40,025 nucleotides of DNA from Welwitschia mirabilis (GCA_051453625.1 JBOZIK010000001.1:26778655-26818679); one strand, 5' to 3'; numbered from the stretch's first letter, positions 29,101 through 39,561 are shown. Numbers and translations are program-made. The notes: generated by a model not told the origin, from the sequence alone.

Positions 29101-29620
29101 TATTTCTTTTTGTCATTTGCTTCCTAATATATTATGATAGCTTTGAAAAGAGTATAATTTAAGATTATTTAAAGGAAGATAACCTCATATTTGATCTATT
29201 TCTAAGGTAATTATTAATGGATAAGAGGAAAGTCGAAAAATTTAAAAAGAAAATATAGTTTAAAATGTAATAGTATCATTTACATATTTTATGTTTTTTA
29301 GTCCCTTCATTATTAGCTGGTTGTTTAGGTAATAAAAAATTTAACATGGTAATATAATCTTACCTTTTTCTTTTCATCTAGTCCTTAGGGTCATAGATTT
29401 TTCAGGATGGAACATTTTACTTTCTAAAACTGCTTAGGTAGAAAGTAGTTTTTTGAGAGTTAAGGAAAGAAATTGAACGAAAGATTGTTTTGCATAGAAT
29501 ACAACTTTTATTTGTAAAAACAAGACTCCTATTATTAGTAGTGTACCAATGATCATAGAACTAAATTTTAATTTCTTATTCTTCTTTTTTCATCAAAAAA
29601 GAAAATAATAATAATAATAA
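26106..29620 (+). pseudogene. Old L1-type LINE, endonuclease through RT to tail
   Basis: A strongly AT-shifted L1 copy. Endonuclease blocks: LVGDDFNSIIHEYKKMNGN at 26285-26340 (family GGDFN). RT blocks: LTNRLKI-like sequence at about 27270-27300 and SYSQGGP-type sequence at about 27320 (QGGF in the family); GFILDMRKSYHHL at about 27600 (motif A, Asp kept); IAQGNVFSPFLFLF at 27880-27921 (motif B); KYIDDTFIFY at 28020-28049 (motif C, Asp pair kept). After RT come IRLKGNFLF at 28270-28300 and FQAHEKDGKKFSMEN near 28390. An A-rich tail with AATAAT repeats at about 29594-29620 fits the 3' end. Stops and frameshifts are everywhere. A 100-N gap at 27409-27508 lies between duplicated flanks. Confidence 0.8.
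29599..29618. repeat. (AAT)n run at the LINE 3' end
   Basis: Six AAT units inside a longer A-rich stretch after TTTTTTCATCAAAAAAG, typical of the end of plant L1 elements. Confidence 0.8.
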
Positions 29621-29640
29621 AAAGAATAACAAGAAGAATA

Positions 29641-31704
29641 AATTAGTAAAGTAACTAGTTTAAGGTTACAAATATCATGTTTTGTAATCATTTTCACTAA
29701 TTAAGTCTTCATATTAATTACTATTGAATCATTATTATGAATGACTAATAGCGAATATTTATTATTAAACTAAGTAATATAGGACTTAACTCAAAACTCT
29801 AGTATGCTAATAGGCCAATGCCATCATCCAAACCCATGAAACCATTGTACTTTTAGAAAATAGTGGAAACCATAAACATGATCATAAAGATTGTCTACTA
29901 ATTAAAAAATTTTGATTAAAAAATATTTAAGAGAATGAAATATTATAAAACTTGTAAATAAATAATAAGGATAAAATTGACTAATCTTGATTTTTGTCAT
30001 GCTAAATGTATTTAAAATATTAAAGAAGTTAATTTGATGTAAAATCCTAGCCTTACTCTTATCTAAAGAATACTTATTCTTAGAGTNNNNNNNNNNNNNN
30101 NNNNNNNNNNNNNNNNNNNNNNNNNNNNNNNNNNNNNNNNNNNNNNNNNNNNNNNNNNNNNNNNNNNNNNNNNNNNNNNNNNNNNNNNNNNNNNNNNNNN
30201 NNNNNNNNNNNNNNNNNNNNNNNNNNNNNNNNNNNNNNNNNNNNNNNNNNNNNNNNNNNNNNNNNNNNNNNNNNNNNNNNNNNNNNNNNNNNNNNNNNNN
30301 NNNNNNNNNNNNNNNNNNNNNNNNNNNNNNNNNNNNNNNNNNNNNNNNNNNNNNNNNNNNNNNNNNNNNNNNNNNNNNNNNNNNNNNNNNNNNNNNNNNN
30401 NNNNNNNNNNNNNNNNNNNNNNNNNNNNNNNNNNNNNNNNNNNNNNNNNNNNNNNNNNNNNNNNNNNNNNNNNNNNNNNNNNNNNNNNNNNNNNNNNNNN
30501 NNNNNNNNNNNNNNNNNNNNNNNNNNNNNNNNNNNNNNNNNNNNNNNNNNNNNNNNNNNNNNNNNNNNNNNNNNNNNNNNNNNNNNNNNNNNAATACTTA
30601 TTCTTAGAGTTAAACATCTTTAATTACATTTTTTTTATTTATCATTGAATTTCATCATTACACTTATTATAATTCTAATTCCTCCATATCCCTTGATTCC
30701 ATTATAGCTTTTATAAGTAGCAAAAGGGATTATCTTATTGTGAGGTTTTAAATCCCTTTATTCTTTCCTGAGCATGCAGAAATGAATATTTCATAAGGAA
30801 AAACTCTTGCAAAGGATATGAGAAATTTTGTACTTGATTAGTAGTGATGCGATTTTACATTATTAGTTAATAAAATTTGATCTCTAATTGGTATTTCATT
30901 TTTTGGTCCAACATTGATATATTTAATAACTTGTAATGGAATAAAAATCTTAAATATTCTTTTGATTATAAATATTTGAGTATGGTTTATTTAACAATTG
31001 TTAGGTTTGTATATTAAGATGATTGATATGTGAGATCTATGAAATCTTGAATGTTTTTTCTTTACTACAAGTTTTTTTTCCCTCCCTTTTTTAACAACAT
31101 TTTAAATCTACAATAAATGATCGATTTATTACCCACAAAACCCTTGTTATTAATGTTGGGTTGATAAAATAACAACAATTCTTGTAATTTCTTTATTTAG
31201 GATTTGTTGGTTAGTTTTCCATTTTGACAACCTTTTCTAGTGCTTAGGAGGAGCACTATTCATCTATTGTTATGTCTCTGCCTTCAAAAACATTACATTT
31301 TAATTGTTTTCATTTTGAATAAATGATTAAAAATAGTGAACACTAGATCTTCCTTAGAATCCTTCTGTAAGAATGAAGACGAGGAATTCCTTATACTATA
31401 ACTAGTAGCCTAGATTTTCTCTTTTAAAAGACTACTATCCTTTACCTTGAAAGATATGGTATATTTTCACAAAAAGGAAACATATTCTATAGTAAAAACG
31501 TTTCAGGGCAATTTTTTGAATATCATTTATGAAGGTATAGAAATGATGACCATAAGAAAGTTTTCTAGTTTATTCATTTTGAAAATTAACTCTTAACTTT
31601 TTTAGTAACAGTATCTATTGAAAATTAATTATACTCATAAGACCACTCATTATGAGTAGCCATATATAATAATGCACTTGAGTTGATAATCCAAAAATTC
31701 CCAT
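29641..31704. other. AT-rich DNA with a 506-N gap
   Basis: No gene or element boundary recognised. The gap at 30087-30592 has the same 18 bases (AATACTTATTCTTAGAGT) on both sides, at 30069-30086 and 30593-30610. Confidence 0.5.
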
Positions 31705-31711
31705 TAATGTC

Positions 31712-31722
31712 TTTTTTTTTTT
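31712..31722 (-). other. Poly-A tail of the L1
   Basis: Eleven T on the + strand, directly inside the left target-duplication copy and followed by GAAAAAAGGTATGTATATT, which on the minus strand is a typical plant L1 3' end. Confidence 0.8.
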
Positions 31723-31902
31723 GAAAAAAGGTATGTATATTAAACTAGGAAATTTACATCAAGGGTGAAAACGCCTGGGAATAATAGGTTATTAAACTGT
31801 TTATAAAAGGGGAGTACTCTAATAGCTGGTAAAGAGGGACTTGAGCAATAGGCCGAAATGGGGGTAAAACTGACCCTTGACGACATAGTCATGGAAATAT
31901 GC

Positions 31903-32328
31903 CTATCTAGTATAGTAAAACACATGTAGAAAATGAACCAAAAAAGAGCATAGAACTGTTGATAGATAGGGGTGAAAACGCTCCTTCAGACCAGAAGTTA
32001 TACAAAACTCAGTTTTAGAGGGGAATAGACCTGAAGGGGGAGGATTACAATCCTCTATAAAATGGAAACATGTTACCATGGTTATGTTCAAGGAGAAATC
32101 TTCCAAATAATCAAAGAGGACTTCAAATGCTTGATTTATCTCTTTAAATTCTTTAGCACCTACTGGATTTTTGTCTGGGTGTAGCTAAACATCTTTCTTC
32201 ATGTAGCTCGATTTTATGGCCTAGAGTAGGGCTCTGTGTGAGAGCCTCAGTGTGATAAAGGAATACCTCTTCAGCCCCTAAATGGTTGCCAGCAATACCT
32301 CCCATCTAGCTGTGTTCATATCGATGTC
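31903..32328 (-). pseudogene. J-domain (DnaJ/auxilin-like), decayed, inside the L1 3' region
   Basis: J-domains stimulate Hsp70 ATPases through an HPD loop. The minus-strand translation reads MNTARWEVLLATI, stop, GLKRYSFITLRLSHRALL, stop, AIKSSYMKKDV, stop, LHPDKNPVGAKEFKEINQ then AFEVLFDYLEDFS. AIKSSY..K.V.LHPDKNP matches J-domain helix II and loop (usual form IKKAYRKLAL.HPDKNP), and EFKEINQAFEVL matches helix III. The spacing between the EVLLATI helix and IKSSY (about 24 residues) is longer than in canonical DnaJ and resembles the auxilin/JAC1 type. HPDK is at 32170-32181. Stops in this frame are at 32278, 32221 and 32185, but there is no frameshift, and the frame is shared with the Ser/Pro-rich segment upstream. 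Its place within a LINE is unexpected. Confidence 0.7.
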
Positions 32329-32852
32329 CTCTTAAGGTTGAGATCATATTTCCACTGACGAAGAATCAGAAGTGGAGTTCAGTGGAGAGCTAGGGCCCAA
32401 GGCTAGAGTAAGGGAGGGTTGAGCATGTTTACCTTGCTCCTGAGTGTTGGGTAATGATTGTTCTTGAGCCAGATCCTGGACTATGCTAGAAAAGTGTTCC
32501 TCAGTTATCTTTTGTTGGGCCGAGGATGAAGACGACTCCCTTAAATGACTTGGGGATGAAGGCACCCCTCTCTTGCTAGGGCTATCATGCATAGCAGTTT
32601 CCTCTGGAATAAGGTTTCTATTAGGAGAGGTTATTCTTGTAGAAGTTTTCTTAAGGGAAGTCTGATAAGGATGATGATGGGGTTTTGCAGGGAGAGGAGG
32701 GGCTTCTCTTGCCTTAACTTCTTGTGCTGGTCTTCAAAGAGCCAAGATTAATCCTAAGTTCCTTGAGGAATCCTTCTGTTTAAGAACTTGGATGAAAAAG
32801 AATGGCAGATTCATCTAACATCCAAGTTAAGAGCTTTAAGGAAAGAAAAATG
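32329..32852 (-). pseudogene. Ser/Pro-rich linker segment before the J-domain
   Basis: Low-complexity hydrophilic coding sequence: FFFIQVLKQKDSSRNLGLIL at the start, then PPLPAKPHHHPYQTSLKKTS, SPSKRGVPSSPSHLRESSSS and SLTLALGPSSPLNSTSDSSS. It is in the same frame as the J-domain, separated by a TGA (32344-32346) and a TAA (32332-32334). An internal TGA (LAL*RPAQ) could be a decayed CGA. Auxilin-like proteins have just such a disordered Ser/Pro-rich stretch before a C-terminal J-domain, but LINE proteins can also have disordered linkers. A second, diverged copy lies at 32953-33406. Confidence 0.6.
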
Positions 32853-32952
32853 NNNNNNNNNNNNNNNNNNNNNNNNNNNNNNNNNNNNNNNNNNNNNNNN
32901 NNNNNNNNNNNNNNNNNNNNNNNNNNNNNNNNNNNNNNNNNNNNNNNNNNNN

Positions 32953-33406
32953 AGCAGTGGAGTTCTGTGGAGAGCGAGGGCCTAAGGCTAGAGGAGGGGA
33001 GGGTTAAGCATGTTTACCTTGCACCTGAGTGTTGGGTAATGATTGTTCTTGAGCCAGATCCTGGACTGTGCTAGAAACGTATTCCTCAGTTATCTTTTAT
33101 TGGGCCGAGGGTGAAGACGACTCTCTTAAATAACTTGGGGATGAAGGCACCCCTTCTTGCTAGGGCTATCATGCATAGCAGTTTCCTCTGGAATAGGGTT
33201 TCTATTAGGAGAGGTTATTCTTGTAGAAGTTTTCTTAAGGGAAGTCTGGTAAGGACGATGACGGGGTTTTGGAGGGGGAGGAGGGACTTCTCTTACCTTA
33301 GCTTCTTATGCTGGTCTTCAAAGAGCTAAGATTAATCCTAAGTTCCTTGAGGAATCCTTCTGTTTAAGAACTTGGATGAAAAAAAATGGCAGATTCACCT
33401 AATATC
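32953..33406 (-). repeat. Second copy of the Ser/Pro-rich segment, between two gaps
   Basis: Repeats 32371-32830 with an offset of 585 bp and about 6% difference, including small indels that break the frame (for example the CCCTCTCTTG/CCCTTCTTG change). It sits between a 100-N and a 10-N gap. The bases AGAAAAATG end copy 1 (32844-32852) and also resume after the second gap (33417-33425), which suggests that copy 2 is an inserted paralogous contig and not a real tandem duplication. Confidence 0.8.
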
Positions 33407-33416
33407 NNNNNNNNNN

Positions 33417-33668
33417 AGAAAAATGAATATCTGAAAGCTTAGAGTAATTCCCTGATTGGATGAAGTAATGGTCTACGAGTTCTTCACCTAGTCCCCAAGG
33501 AGGCGGTAATGCCTTCCTACTGATCTACTCGTTGGGCAATTTATGAACCCCACCAAAGAAAAAGTGGAGAGCTTCGTGTTACTGTCTGCTTCCAAAAAAA
33601 ATCTTCTTGCTTTCTGCAGGAATCTCCTGCAGCTTGGAGAGGGAGTCTTCAGAGATTTCTATTAGAGT
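33417..33668 (-). pseudogene. Unrecognised coding-like segment after the L1 RT
   Basis: On the minus strand a frame with only two stops reads TLIEISEDSLSKLQEIPAES, then ALHFFFGGVHKLPNE, ALPPPWGLGEELVDHYFIQS and GNYSKLSDIHFS. I do not recognise a domain. It lies between the post-RT region (across an 880-N gap) and the Ser/Pro-rich segment, and so is likely part of the same C-terminal extension. Confidence 0.45.
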
Positions 33669-33693
33669 TCTTTAGAAAGTGGTGTGTCCTTCT

Positions 33694-34573
33694 NNNNNNN
33701 NNNNNNNNNNNNNNNNNNNNNNNNNNNNNNNNNNNNNNNNNNNNNNNNNNNNNNNNNNNNNNNNNNNNNNNNNNNNNNNNNNNNNNNNNNNNNNNNNNNN
33801 NNNNNNNNNNNNNNNNNNNNNNNNNNNNNNNNNNNNNNNNNNNNNNNNNNNNNNNNNNNNNNNNNNNNNNNNNNNNNNNNNNNNNNNNNNNNNNNNNNNN
33901 NNNNNNNNNNNNNNNNNNNNNNNNNNNNNNNNNNNNNNNNNNNNNNNNNNNNNNNNNNNNNNNNNNNNNNNNNNNNNNNNNNNNNNNNNNNNNNNNNNNN
34001 NNNNNNNNNNNNNNNNNNNNNNNNNNNNNNNNNNNNNNNNNNNNNNNNNNNNNNNNNNNNNNNNNNNNNNNNNNNNNNNNNNNNNNNNNNNNNNNNNNNN
34101 NNNNNNNNNNNNNNNNNNNNNNNNNNNNNNNNNNNNNNNNNNNNNNNNNNNNNNNNNNNNNNNNNNNNNNNNNNNNNNNNNNNNNNNNNNNNNNNNNNNN
34201 NNNNNNNNNNNNNNNNNNNNNNNNNNNNNNNNNNNNNNNNNNNNNNNNNNNNNNNNNNNNNNNNNNNNNNNNNNNNNNNNNNNNNNNNNNNNNNNNNNNN
34301 NNNNNNNNNNNNNNNNNNNNNNNNNNNNNNNNNNNNNNNNNNNNNNNNNNNNNNNNNNNNNNNNNNNNNNNNNNNNNNNNNNNNNNNNNNNNNNNNNNNN
34401 NNNNNNNNNNNNNNNNNNNNNNNNNNNNNNNNNNNNNNNNNNNNNNNNNNNNNNNNNNNNNNNNNNNNNNNNNNNNNNNNNNNNNNNNNNNNNNNNNNNN
34501 NNNNNNNNNNNNNNNNNNNNNNNNNNNNNNNNNNNNNNNNNNNNNNNNNNNNNNNNNNNNNNNNNNNNNNNNN
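33694..34573. other. Assembly gap (880 N) in the L1
   Basis: Separates the end of the RT polypeptide from the C-terminal extension. It hides whether the two are one frame. Confidence 0.95.
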
Positions 34574-35042
34574 GAGTTGTTGGCGAGCTGTGCTGAGAAG
34601 CTTCCTTAGATAGGAATCCCCATGATCAATTGTCCAATCTCTGTATTTGTAATTAATCAAATCACACCAAGGTTGACCTTCTTCTTGTAGGTTCTTTAGG
34701 ACTCTATGAGCTCCAGTGAGGATATAATATTTAGGTTTTTGAATCCCCCAACCTCCTGATTCCTTTAGATGGGTAATAATCTCCTATTTACAGAGATGAA
34801 TTTGATGGTGATCCTTTCCTCATGACCAAATAAAGTCTTGTAATATCCTATTGATTTTTCATATGATATTTCTTGAGAGGACGATAACAGAAGTTATGTA
34901 CCAGAAGGATGAGATTAAGCAAGAGTTTATGAGAATTATTTTAGACTTTGAGGAGAGAAAGTTATTTCATCATGATCTGCACTACCTTTAGATGAATTCC
35001 AATATTTAATTCCAGATATTTATCTTGTGTCAATTTCAAAGA
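34574..35042 (-). pseudogene. L1 post-RT region
   Basis: Reads HLKESGGWGIQKPKYYI, GAHRVLKNL and QPWCDLINYKYRDWTIDHGD, the pattern that follows RT in plant L1 elements (W-K-x-GGLGIK, then a KYR motif). A stop interrupts it at about 34785. The right part (34800-35042) is coding-like but broken. Confidence 0.7.
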
Positions 35043-35595
35043 NNNNNNNNNNNNNNNNNNNNNNNNNNNNNNNNNNNNNNNNNNNNNNNNNNNNNNNNNN
35101 NNNNNNNNNNNNNNNNNNNNNNNNNNNNNNNNNNNNNNNNNNNNNNNNNNNNNNNNNNNNNNNNNNNNNNNNNNNNNNNNNNNNNNNNNNNNNNNNNNNN
35201 NNNNNNNNNNNNNNNNNNNNNNNNNNNNNNNNNNNNNNNNNNNNNNNNNNNNNNNNNNNNNNNNNNNNNNNNNNNNNNNNNNNNNNNNNNNNNNNNNNNN
35301 NNNNNNNNNNNNNNNNNNNNNNNNNNNNNNNNNNNNNNNNNNNNNNNNNNNNNNNNNNNNNNNNNNNNNNNNNNNNNNNNNNNNNNNNNNNNNNNNNNNN
35401 NNNNNNNNNNNNNNNNNNNNNNNNNNNNNNNNNNNNNNNNNNNNNNNNNNNNNNNNNNNNNNNNNNNNNNNNNNNNNNNNNNNNNNNNNNNNNNNNNNNN
35501 NNNNNNNNNNNNNNNNNNNNNNNNNNNNNNNNNNNNNNNNNNNNNNNNNNNNNNNNNNNNNNNNNNNNNNNNNNNNNNNNNNNNNNNNNNNNNNN
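35043..35595. other. Assembly gap (553 N) in the L1
   Basis: Flanked on both sides by TTCAAAGA (35035-35042 and 35596-35603). Confidence 0.95.
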
Positions 35596-35779
35596 TTCAA
35601 AGAGGAATACTCAGGTAGATATCCTGTAGATCTCCTAACTTTCTACTTAGGATTTAGGTGATTTCACCTCCTCTGATACATTTTCTACCCAAAGTGTGTA
35701 TTCTTGATTTATTCTAATTAGTGTGAATCCCTGTTACCTCTAAAAAGATGTTCATGGCATTTTTGATTACTTTTACTTG

Positions 35780-36739
35780 CTAACATAAAGCCTTAATCAT
35801 GATGATGGTTTCATCTGCATAGTGATTGTTGAGAAAGGTTTGGCCTCCAATTCTGATTCCTATAACTCCATTTCTTCTTAAGAAAACCTGTAACACTCTC
35901 ATCACAAATGGAAAAAGGTATGAAAATAGGGGATCCCCTTGTTTTAAACCTCTTCCCATTGAGAAGAAATTTAATCTAATGATTGTTAACCTCCACACTA
36001 AATTTAACACAATCCTGCATGTCTAGCCAAAGAATAATAATATCTTGATAAAAGCCTGTTTTTCTAAGAATACACATAAAGCTTATCAACTAAAAAAATT
36101 ATAAGATTTAGCAATATCTAATTTAGCAATAAGGAGAGGAAAAATTTGTATTTTTTAGTAGAGTGAATGATCTCATGAGTCAAGAGAATTTGATCTTAGA
36201 TATACTTGGATCAGATGAAGCCAACTTGGTTCTTTAAAATTACATTAGAAAGCAAAGGGGTGATTCGGCTAACCATGATTTTCGCAAAAATTTTGTAAAT
36301 GATGTTACAAATACCTAGAGGCCTAAAATCCTCTGGTTTGCTAGCATCTCTTTTTTTTCAGTATGAGTACCACTCTAGTTCTGTTCATCTCCCTAAAATC
36401 CATCTGTTGTGGAAGACTTCCTGCATTACATCATGAAGGTTATCCCCCAGGATGGAGAAGTGGAATTTGAAAAGTTCGATTGGATAACCATTAGGGATAG
36501 GGGCTTGGTTATTATTTATAGATCTAATAACAGATAAGATCTCTTCTCTATTCAGGGGTTTAGTCAATATATAATTATCTTCACTTGAGATTTTCTTATT
36601 TTCTGGATTAAAGCTGGGGGCGATATCATCCCATTCCAAGATTCTCTTAAGATGGACCTGCAATTCCTTAGCTATATCCTCTTCATTTTCTGTGATTTAA
36701 CCTCCTGTAGATAGTCTTTTGATTCTATTATTAGATATG
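35780..36739 (-). pseudogene. L1 reverse transcriptase, fingers (copy 1) and palm
   Basis: Fingers at 36663-36385: LTKPLNREEILSVIRSINNN, QAPIPNGYPIELFKFHFSIL and MQEVFHNR. After decayed sequence comes motif B at about 36000-35920 (GRGLKQGDPLFSYLFPFVM) and GIRIGGQTFLNNHYADETII, where motif C (35806-35826) has YADE in place of the family YADD. The second catalytic Asp is therefore replaced by Glu. Several frame changes lie between fingers and motif B. The GLKQGDPLS and YADD signatures distinguish this type from the LINE at 10.5-13.1 kb. Confidence 0.85.
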
Positions 36740-36850
36740 TGCTGGTTAACNNNNNNNNNNNNNNNNNNNNNNNNNNNNNNNNNNNNNNNNNNNNNNNNNN
36801 NNNNNNNNNNNNNNNNNNNNNNNNNNNNNNNNNNNNNNNNNNNNNNNNNN

Positions 36851-37470
36851 ATAAGGAGAGGAAATTTGTATTTTTTAACAGAGTGAATGATCTCATGAGT
36901 CAAGAGGATTTGGTCTTGGATATACCTGGTCGGATGAAGCTGGCTTGATTCTCTGAAATCACATTGGGAAGCAGGGGGGTGATTTGTTCAACCATGATTT
37001 TCGAAAAATTTTTGTAAATGATGTTACAAACACCTAGAGGCCTGAAATCCTTTGGCTTGCTAGCATCCCTTTTTTTTGGTATAAGTACCACCCTAGTTCT
37101 GTTTATTTCCCTAGGAATCCGTCTGTTGTGGAAGACTTCCTGCATTACGTCATGAAGGTTATCCCTTAGGATGGAGAAATGGGATTTGAAAAGTTCGACT
37201 GGCCAACCATCAAGGTCAGGGACTTGGTTAATCTTCATGGATCTGACAGCAGATAAGATCTCTTCTCTACTCAGAGGTTTAGTTAAGATATAATTATCTT
37301 CACTCGAGACTTCTTATTTTCTGGAATTAAGCTGGGGGCGATATCGTCCCATTCTCAAACTCTCTTAAGATGAGCCTGCAATTCCTTAGCTCTATCCTTT
37401 TTATTTTCTGTGATTTGACCTCCTACAGATAGTCTTCTGATCCTGTTGTTTGATTTGTGTTGGTTGGCCT
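36851..37470 (-). pseudogene. L1 reverse transcriptase fingers, second diverged copy
   Basis: Encodes the same region as 36129-36750 with about 10-13% nucleotide difference: DLDGWPVELFKSHFSILRDN, LHDVMQEVFHNRRIPREI, NRTRVVLIPKKRDASKPKDF, RPLGVCNIIYKNFSKIMVEQ and LPNVISENQASFI. This copy has the longer open frame (36900-37238). One element should have this region once. The 100-N gap at 36751-36850 separates the copies. Confidence 0.85.
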
Positions 37471-37859
37471 TTTAGAAGAAGAATCTAGTATGTTTATCAC
37501 CCTCTTTTAGCCACTTGATCCTTGAGCGTCCTTTCTAATAATGTTCTTCATCATCATTTATTTCTTTGAGATACATTAGGCACTGATATTCTCTGCTCCA
37601 AAGACTGTCCTTGTTACCTCCCTCCTCCTACTTAGTTTGGACACTTTTAAGTTCCTTCTTAAGTTGAGCTTTTGATTCAAACCTCTCTTTATCTTTCCTT
37701 CTATAATCTCTTATGTGAGCCTTTAAGACATTGAGACCTCTGTATAGAAAAGTTATAGGTTGGGTTCCATCATACTGTGCCCATATTTTTTTCAACAGTA
37801 CTCTAGTTTCTGTCTCGTTAATTCAATACCATTCAATATGAACGTAGTTTTTGAGGAAG
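37471..37859 (-). pseudogene. L1 linker between endonuclease and RT
   Basis: Decayed coding between the SDH block and the RT fingers. Lys/Glu-rich, probably helical sequence can be read in pieces in shifted frames, consistent with the linker of L1 ORF2. No motif of its own. Confidence 0.5.
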
Positions 37860-38250
37860 AGATTATCCCCATTCTGAGTTTAATAGGAAGGTAATCCGAG
37901 GTAATTATATTCAGACCACAGACTTTAAGTGGAAGTTTAGCTAGATCCTTCCTAGCCAGAACTCAAATCTTAGACATTATCAAATCTGTACTTGCTCTTC
38001 TATTCGACCACATGTATTTGCACCTAACAAGAGGGACGTCTGTAAGGGAGTATCTTACCAAAAAATCTATTAGTATTAAAGCACCTCTTCCAATTATCGC
38101 CCCCTAATTTTTCCCAGTGGTGAAAACATTGGTTGAAGTTACCCAGTATCCATCTAGATTTATCTACTATAGTCTTTTGAGCTTCTTCCAATATCGCAAC
38201 CTTGTCTTGATTGTGCTGTGAACTATAAATATTTATGATAGACTAGCCTT
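37860..38250 (-). pseudogene. L1 apurinic-like endonuclease, catalytic His changed
   Basis: The endonuclease that nicks the target to start reverse transcription. Blocks on the minus strand are INIYSSQHNQDKVAILEEAQ (38245-38175), SRWILGNFNQ (about 38160-38131, family GGDFN with the Asp lost), LTDVPL and KYMWSNRR (38020-37997), and TSDYLPIKL (about 37902-37876). In the last block the family has SDHxPI; the catalytic His codon reads TAC (Tyr) at 37891-37893. Two catalytic residues are thus gone and the frame shifts inside. Confidence 0.82.
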
Positions 38251-38299
38251 TATCTTAATGAGAATTGTGATATGGTTCTTATTGCTGTGAATTAGAACT

Positions 38300-38998
38300 A
38301 CCTCTTTTTTGGTAGAAGGCCACCAAAGTTTCCTTCAGCAGCAATGGTGAAAGATGTCCATTACCATCCTAGATTCATTTTTCCATATAATTTTTTTATC
38401 TTCATTTCCTATGAGCAAATTAAATCAATATTATATTGATTGATCAAATTTTGTAGATCTTTTTCTTGTAAGAGGACTCTAATTCCTTGTAATTACATGT
38501 GAGACAATTCATTAGGGGTGTTTTCGTCCCTTTTTGAGTGCTTGTCCTTTCCTTAAGGTATCTTCGATAGTGGCTTGGGAGCTATTTGCAACTTTCTCTA
38601 TCGTTTCTCATTCTTGGAGGATTCTATTACTGGCCTTTCCTTTATTTGGGTTTTTAATTCATTGGGTTCATCATNNNNNNNNNNNNNNNNNNNNNNNNNN
38701 NNNNNNNNNNNNNNNNNNNNNNNNNNNNNNNNNNNNNNNNNNNNNNNNNNNNNNNNNNNNNNNNTAGGGAAAACATTAGTACTTTTTCAGTTTGTTCCTT
38801 GTTTTGCTTATGTTGACATATATTCTGATTGTGACCAGTTTTCTCAAACAAAGTGTAGGTTTTCTTTAGCTTTTCTTCAATATTAATCAGTCTTTTTCAA
38901 CATTCTTCTCGTAGGTAACCCAATCTTCTACAATGTAAACATTTCTTTTCAGGAGGAGCACATCTTTCAAAGAGGTGTTCTGATTTTTCATAAACTAT
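38300..38998 (-). pseudogene. L1 ORF1 C-terminal part with two decayed zinc knuckles
   Basis: Minus-strand reading gives KCLHCRRLGYLREEC at about 38943-38900, a CX2CX4HX4C knuckle in which the His reads Tyr, followed at once by a stop. A second knuckle-like block, FEKTGHNQNICQH (about 38850-38812), keeps the GH and last Cys but has lost the first Cys pair. ORF1 proteins bind element RNA. A 90-N gap lies at 38675-38764. The part at 38300-38530 leads to ORF2 and has no open frame. Confidence 0.65.
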
Positions 38999-39330
38999 NN
39001 NNNNNNNNNNNNNNNNNNNNNNNNNNNNNNNNNNNNNNNNNNNNNNNNNNNNNNNNNNNNNNNNNNNNNNNNNNNNNNNNNNNNNNNNNNNNNNNNNNNN
39101 NNNNNNNNNNNNNNNNNNNNNNNNNNNNNNNNNNNNNNNNNNNNNNNNNNNNNNNNNNNNNNNNNNNNNNNNNNNNNNNNNNNNNNNNNNNNNNNNNNNN
39201 NNNNNNNNNNNNNNNNNNNNNNNNNNNNNNNNNNNNNNNNNNNNNNNNNNNNNNNNNNNNNNNNNNNNNNNNNNNNNNNNNNNAAACCATGGTCCTCTTG
39301 CAATTATTTTGTCTTAATCTTATTCATTAT

Positions 39331-39561
39331 CTAGTTGAAATAATACCAATCCTTCGGCATTGTAATACCATCAACTTTGCTAATCCCTGTCCATTTTGTA
39401 GCAACCCATTCATGGATCCGATCCAACCTTGGTCGAGGACCAGATGAGACAAACTTATCAGTTAATTTGTATTTGAACTTCTTCTCGATCTCACTATAGG
39501 AATCTTCATCGATGTCCAAAACAAGGGATTTCCCTTTCTTGGAGAACTGAGACTTCTCCAT
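39331..39561 (-). pseudogene. L1 ORF1 N-terminus
   Basis: 76 codons from ATG at 39561: MEKSQFSKKGKSLVLDID, EIEKKFKYKLTDKFVS, IHEWVATKWTGISKVDGITM. The pattern (charged start, then W..T.W.GI..V) fits the N-terminal RNA-binding part (DUF4283-like) of plant L1 ORF1. The frame closes at 39331, shortly before a 285-N gap. The start codon is the first ATG after the leader. Confidence 0.65.

Noticed and set aside
33679-34660. Long frames of about 300 codons on both strands
   Set aside because: Nearly all codons are N. The frames are open only because the gap has no stops. The same holds for frames across 19158-19954, 30087-30592, 35043-35595 and 38999-39283.
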